From: Klebsiella pneumoniae
Lineage (GTDB): Bacteria > Pseudomonadota > Gammaproteobacteria > Pseudomonadales > Pseudohongiellaceae
Assembly (NCBI GenBank): GCA_945902215.1
Contig: CAMDML010000030.1
Coordinates: 1-34,938 of the forward strand
Length of the DNA: 34,938 bases
Direction: 5' to 3'
The position numbers were made by a program, and so were the translations under genes. Under the pieces are notes generated by a model, which was not told the origin of the DNA, made no database searches, and saw nothing but the letters and a program-made list of their open reading frames with translations. Shown one piece after another: positions 32,196 through 34,938 of the stretch; position 1 is the stretch's first letter; every line of letters starts with the position of its first letter.

Positions 32196-32328
32196 AGGCT
32201 GACTTTTGGAAAAGGGGCTTTATGCTTCCTATACTCAGGGCACCGCGTAAAGGCATTGCGATGGACACGACTGCGGACGCAGCGATCCCCAAGTTGACAT
32301 GTCAAATTAAACCGACTCTAATCCGGGC

Positions 32329-32772
32329 ATGACCAAAAAGCCCATCGATCTTGACCACTACTTCCCCTACTTCCTGGGAACCATATCCAACAGGTGGACG
32401 TCGACTTCGTCGCAACTTTATCTGGAGCGCTTTGATATCGGTATCTGCGAGTGGCGGGTCCTTGCCTCCATCCGGGCGCTTGGCCCGGTCAGTGCGCAGG
32501 AGGTGCGCAATCTTACTTCCATGGACGCCGCTGCCATCAGCCGCTCCTTGAAGAAGCTGGAAGCAAAGAGACTGGTAGAGCTGCTAGAAGGCAGGTTCGT
32601 GGGGAGAACAAAGCCTTTCGTCATGACCGCTTCCGGCAGAAAGTTGTACGACAGGATCAGCGTTCACGCCCGCAAGCGCGAGAAAACCCTGCTGCAGGAC
32701 CTTTCGGTTGACGAGCGAGACCAATTGCTCGTCTCGCTGCGCAAGATACTGAACCGCCTGGAAGAGCTTTAA
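32329..32772 (+). CDS. MarR-family transcriptional regulator
   Basis: 147 residues with a winged-helix core (about 35-105): RVLASIRALGPVSAQEVRNL, then DAAAISRSLKKLEAKRLVEL, and a wing RFVGRTKPFVMTASGRKLYD. MarR proteins are dimers that leave DNA when a small phenolic or other ligand binds. The next gene is an aromatic-acid-type transporter and the one after it a LigM-like O-demethylase, so it probably controls that unit in response to a methoxy-aromatic acid. The ATG is at 32329, after debris, with only a weak ribosome-binding site. Confidence 0.88.
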   Translation: MTKKPIDLDHYFPYFLGTISNRWTSTSSQLYLERFDIGICEWRVLASIRALGPVSAQEVRNLTSMDAAAISRSLKKLEAKRLVELLEGRFVGRTKPFVMTASGRKLYDRISVHARKREKTLLQDLSVDERDQLLVSLRKILNRLEEL

Positions 32773-32861
32773 ACAATCGCTGACTCAATCAGCGGAGCGG
32801 TGCTGCTGTCCGGCAACCGGTTATGAAGCAAGAAAAACATGGACCACGAGGGAAGGGGAAA

Positions 32862-34184
32862 ATGCACAACTGGACTGTATTGCAGATACGCACGCTCGTT
32901 CTGTGCTTCATTCTCAACATGCTCGATGGCGCCGATGTACTGGTCGTTTCTTTCGTGGCGCCGGTACTGACCCAGCAATGGGCAGCATCGGACGCTGTAT
33001 TCGGAATGGTGTTCAGCGCTGGCCTTGCCGGCATGACACTCGGTGCGCTGTTTCTGGCACCCATTGCCGATCGGCGAGGACGCCGGGAGCTTATCCTGCT
33101 GGCCACTGCCGTGATCGCCCTTGGCATGCTGGCCTCGGCCTTGGCCGCCTCGATTGCACAACTGGCCGTGCTGCGCTTTCTGACCGGTCTTGGTATCGGC
33201 GCCATGCTGGCCAGCGTCACTGCGCTCGCATCCGAGTATGCACCCGCAAAATACCGCTCTTTCGCAGTAACCATGGCCATAGCGGGTTATCCGGCAGGCG
33301 CAACCCTGGCGGGTCTCGCCGGCAGCTGGATCATTCCCACTTTCGGCTGGCAAGGCATGTTCATTCTGATGGGCCTTGGCTCCGCCATCATCTTCCCCAT
33401 CGTGTTCTTCGCGCTCCCGGAATCGGTACAGTTCCTGATTGCACGCCAGCCGCCAAATGCGCTGGCTCGCGCCAATCATTACCTCGAAGCGCAGCAACTG
33501 GCACCATTGCAGGCACTGCCGCCACCAGCCATTGCGGCGTCGCGCGCTGTCATTGGGCGCCTGATCGAGCCGGATCTGCGCCTGGCCACACTGCTCAGCT
33601 GGGGGGCCTTCTTCTCGTCCTTCTTTACGCTGTACTTCCTTACCAGCTGGATACCCCGTATCGCGATTGAGGCCGGCTATCCTTTGGCGGTTGCCATCAA
33701 TGGCAGCACGGCTTTCAACGTTGGTGCCTTTCTGGGCCTTGTCCTGCTCGGCTGGTTTGCCTCGCGCATGGAGCTGGCCACCTTGATTGGCGGCTTCTTT
33801 ACCGCATCGGCCGTCATCATGGTGGCTTTCGGTGCACAGCACACGCCGCAAGTCGTGTTTTTCGCCGGCATGCTCGTAATCGGCTTCCTGGTGCAGGGCG
33901 GATTTGGCGGTCTGTATGCCATTGCGGCGCGCATCTACCCGACCGAGGTGAAGACCACTGGTGTTGGCTGGTCGATCGGCATCGGTCGGCTCGGTGCCGT
34001 GGCCGGTCCGGCAGTAGGAGGCTTCGTCATCGGCTCAGACCTGAGCGTGCTTGCGAGTTTCATCATATTTGCCATCCCCATGGTCATTGCAGCAGTCCTG
34101 ACGCTGCTGGTGGCCAAGCTGTGTCTGCGGCCGGAGACACATGACGTCGCGGCGCCGAATTCCCTTTCCAGAGGTATCGAATGA
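32862..34184 (+). CDS. MFS transporter, aromatic acid:H+ symporter (AAHS) type
   Basis: 440 residues from the ATG at 32862, preceded by AAGGGGA at good spacing; an in-frame ATG at 32823 has no ribosome-binding site. Twelve hydrophobic helices. Helix 1 carries NMLDGADVLVVSF, matching the D-G-x-D motif of PcaK/VanK-type carriers, and the loop 2-3 motif is APIADRRGRRELIL. It should import a benzoate-like acid with a proton. Its stop overlaps the start of the O-demethylase gene by 4 bases, so substrate uptake and demethylation are likely coupled. Confidence 0.88.
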   Translation: MHNWTVLQIRTLVLCFILNMLDGADVLVVSFVAPVLTQQWAASDAVFGMVFSAGLAGMTLGALFLAPIADRRGRRELILLATAVIALGMLASALAASIAQLAVLRFLTGLGIGAMLASVTALASEYAPAKYRSFAVTMAIAGYPAGATLAGLAGSWIIPTFGWQGMFILMGLGSAIIFPIVFFALPESVQFLIARQPPNALARANHYLEAQQLAPLQALPPPAIAASRAVIGRLIEPDLRLATLLSWGAFFSSFFTLYFLTSWIPRIAIEAGYPLAVAINGSTAFNVGAFLGLVLLGWFASRMELATLIGGFFTASAVIMVAFGAQHTPQVVFFAGMLVIGFLVQGGFGGLYAIAARIYPTEVKTTGVGWSIGIGRLGAVAGPAVGGFVIGSDLSVLASFIIFAIPMVIAAVLTLLVAKLCLRPETHDVAAPNSLSRGIE

Positions 34185-34938
34185 TGTTCAAGAGTTTGCA
34201 GGACAAGCTGGATCAACTCGGCAATCCGGCGGAGTTTCTCCGTAACGTGCCGGTGGGTGCCTACATTTACCCGGTCCAGTCCGAATTCTCCAACTGGCGT
34301 GACGAGCAGCGCTCCTGGCGCGAAACCGTAGGTCTGCTCGACCAGTCGCTGCACATGACTGATCTGTACCTGCAGGGTCCGGACGCCATGCGCCTGCTGT
34401 CGGAAGTGGGCGTGAACAGCTTCGAGAATTACGGGCGCAACAAGGGCAAGCAGCTGGTCTGCTGCAATCACGACGGGTATCTCATCGGCGACATGATCCT
34501 GTTCGGTCTGGAAGACGACAAGGTCAACATCGTCGGCCGGCCGGTAGTGGCGAACTGGATCCAGTACCACGCAGCGTCCGGCAGGTACGATGTTACGTTC
34601 GAGCGCGACGAACGCCAGATCAACAATCCTGATCCCCGCAAGACTTACCGCTTCGAGCTGCAGGGCCCCAAGGCCTGGGAGCTGCTCGAAAAGCTCAATG
34701 GCAAGCCTATCGAAAAGATCGGCTTCTTCAGAATGGGTGAAATAGAGATTGCCGGTCGCACGGTCCGGGCGCTGGGCCACTCCTTCGCCGGCGCTCCCGG
34801 CCTCGAATTCTGGGGTCCCTGGAAAGACCGCGACGATATCCGCAATGCCATCGTGGAAGCCGGCCATGAGTTCGGCCTCAAGCTGGTCGGCGGGCGAGCC
34901 TATGGTACCTGCGCGGTAGAGGCAGGCTGGATTCCCTC
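34181..34938 (+). CDS. LigM/DesA-like tetrahydrofolate-dependent O-demethylase (3' end cut)
   Basis: 252 residues are visible, starting at ATGATG (34181), which overlaps the transporter stop. The protein has the GcvT/aminomethyltransferase fold, and its start (SLQDKLDQLGNPAEFLRNVP, then EFSNWRDEQRSWRETVGLLD and QSLHMTDLYLQGPDAMRLLS) closely follows LigM and DesA, which move the methyl group of vanillate, 3-O-methylgallate or syringate to tetrahydrofolate. DMSP demethylase (DmdA) is a more distant relative. The frame is open to the window end, and the full protein is usually about 470 residues. A long ORF on the opposite strand is a shadow of this gene. Confidence 0.85.
   Translation, partial: MMFKSLQDKLDQLGNPAEFLRNVPVGAYIYPVQSEFSNWRDEQRSWRETVGLLDQSLHMTDLYLQGPDAMRLLSEVGVNSFENYGRNKGKQLVCCNHDGYLIGDMILFGLEDDKVNIVGRPVVANWIQYHAASGRYDVTFERDERQINNPDPRKTYRFELQGPKAWELLEKLNGKPIEKIGFFRMGEIEIAGRTVRALGHSFAGAPGLEFWGPWKDRDDIRNAIVEAGHEFGLKLVGGRAYGTCAVEAGWIP

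Noticed and set aside
33935..34867. 310-residue ORF on the minus strand opposite the demethylase and transporter ends
   Set aside because: It runs antisense to two well-supported genes and its sequence has no family character; it is a codon-bias shadow.

Overview
The window is bacterial chromosome with moderately high GC, densely packed genes and many 4-base start/stop overlaps. The gene set (PTSNtr enzyme I PtsP, SpeA-type arginine decarboxylase, QseB/QseC-like two-component system, class C PBP4, DgkA, thermostable-hemolysin family protein) points to a gammaproteobacterium. An environmental Pseudomonadales/Cellvibrionales-type genome is my guess, but nothing in the window fixes the genus. 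GTG and TTG starts are common, so several starts were chosen from ribosome-binding sites or 4-base overlaps rather than the longest ORF.

Region 1 (1-8752, all minus strand) looks like one long operon read from about 8700 down past base 1. It encodes a thermostable-hemolysin family protein, an AMP-forming acyl ligase, a heme-oxygenase-like diiron protein, an SDR, a secreted TPR protein, a QseB/QseC-like system, a cupredoxin, an FTR1 iron permease, a putative outer-membrane barrel and DgkA. Gaps are at most 30 bases and many genes overlap. A sequence matching the PmrA/QseB box (HTTAAK-N5-HTTAAK) lies upstream of the first gene. I infer an uncharacterised lipid or small-molecule pathway tied to iron supply and controlled by its own two-component system. 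A palindromic REP-like element sits at the first gene junction and supplies the stop of one gene and the N-terminus of the next.

Region 2 (8769-12684) holds a GNAT acetyltransferase overlapping a PBP4-type carboxypeptidase, then a lone FecR-domain protein. Two repeat-built non-coding islands (10771-11019 and 11958-12544) share inverted ends of the type TTCTGGACACCCAC and look like miniature non-autonomous mobile elements.

Region 3 (12685-17442) holds ptsP and a CDF cation transporter on the plus strand, then a conserved hypothetical protein, a small membrane protein and a NarL-type response regulator broken by a one-base frameshift, all on the minus strand.

Region 4 (17423-24101, minus) is a polyamine operon: speA, a carboxy(nor)spermidine dehydrogenase, an NspC-type decarboxylase and a ureohydrolase-like protein. 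The last has lost the metal-binding histidines and the guanidinium-binding glutamate of its family and carries a Lys/Ala-rich tail. A NarX-like kinase and the broken regulator are coupled to its 3' end.

Region 5 (24276-28598, minus) encodes a CMD-family protein, a beta-hydroxyacid dehydrogenase, a small MscS-type channel, a membrane-free MgtE-N/CBS protein and a full MgtE magnesium transporter. Region 6 (28831-32328, plus) is accessory: an exported glutathione peroxidase, a HipBA-type toxin-antitoxin pair, then gene debris (two ORF6N fragments, a REP-like element, a tRNA-Leu 3' fragment and an IS91-type transposase remnant). Region 7 (32329-34938, plus) encodes a MarR regulator, an aromatic-acid-type MFS transporter and the start of a LigM/DesA-like tetrahydrofolate-dependent O-demethylase, suggesting uptake and demethylation of lignin-type methoxy-aromatics.
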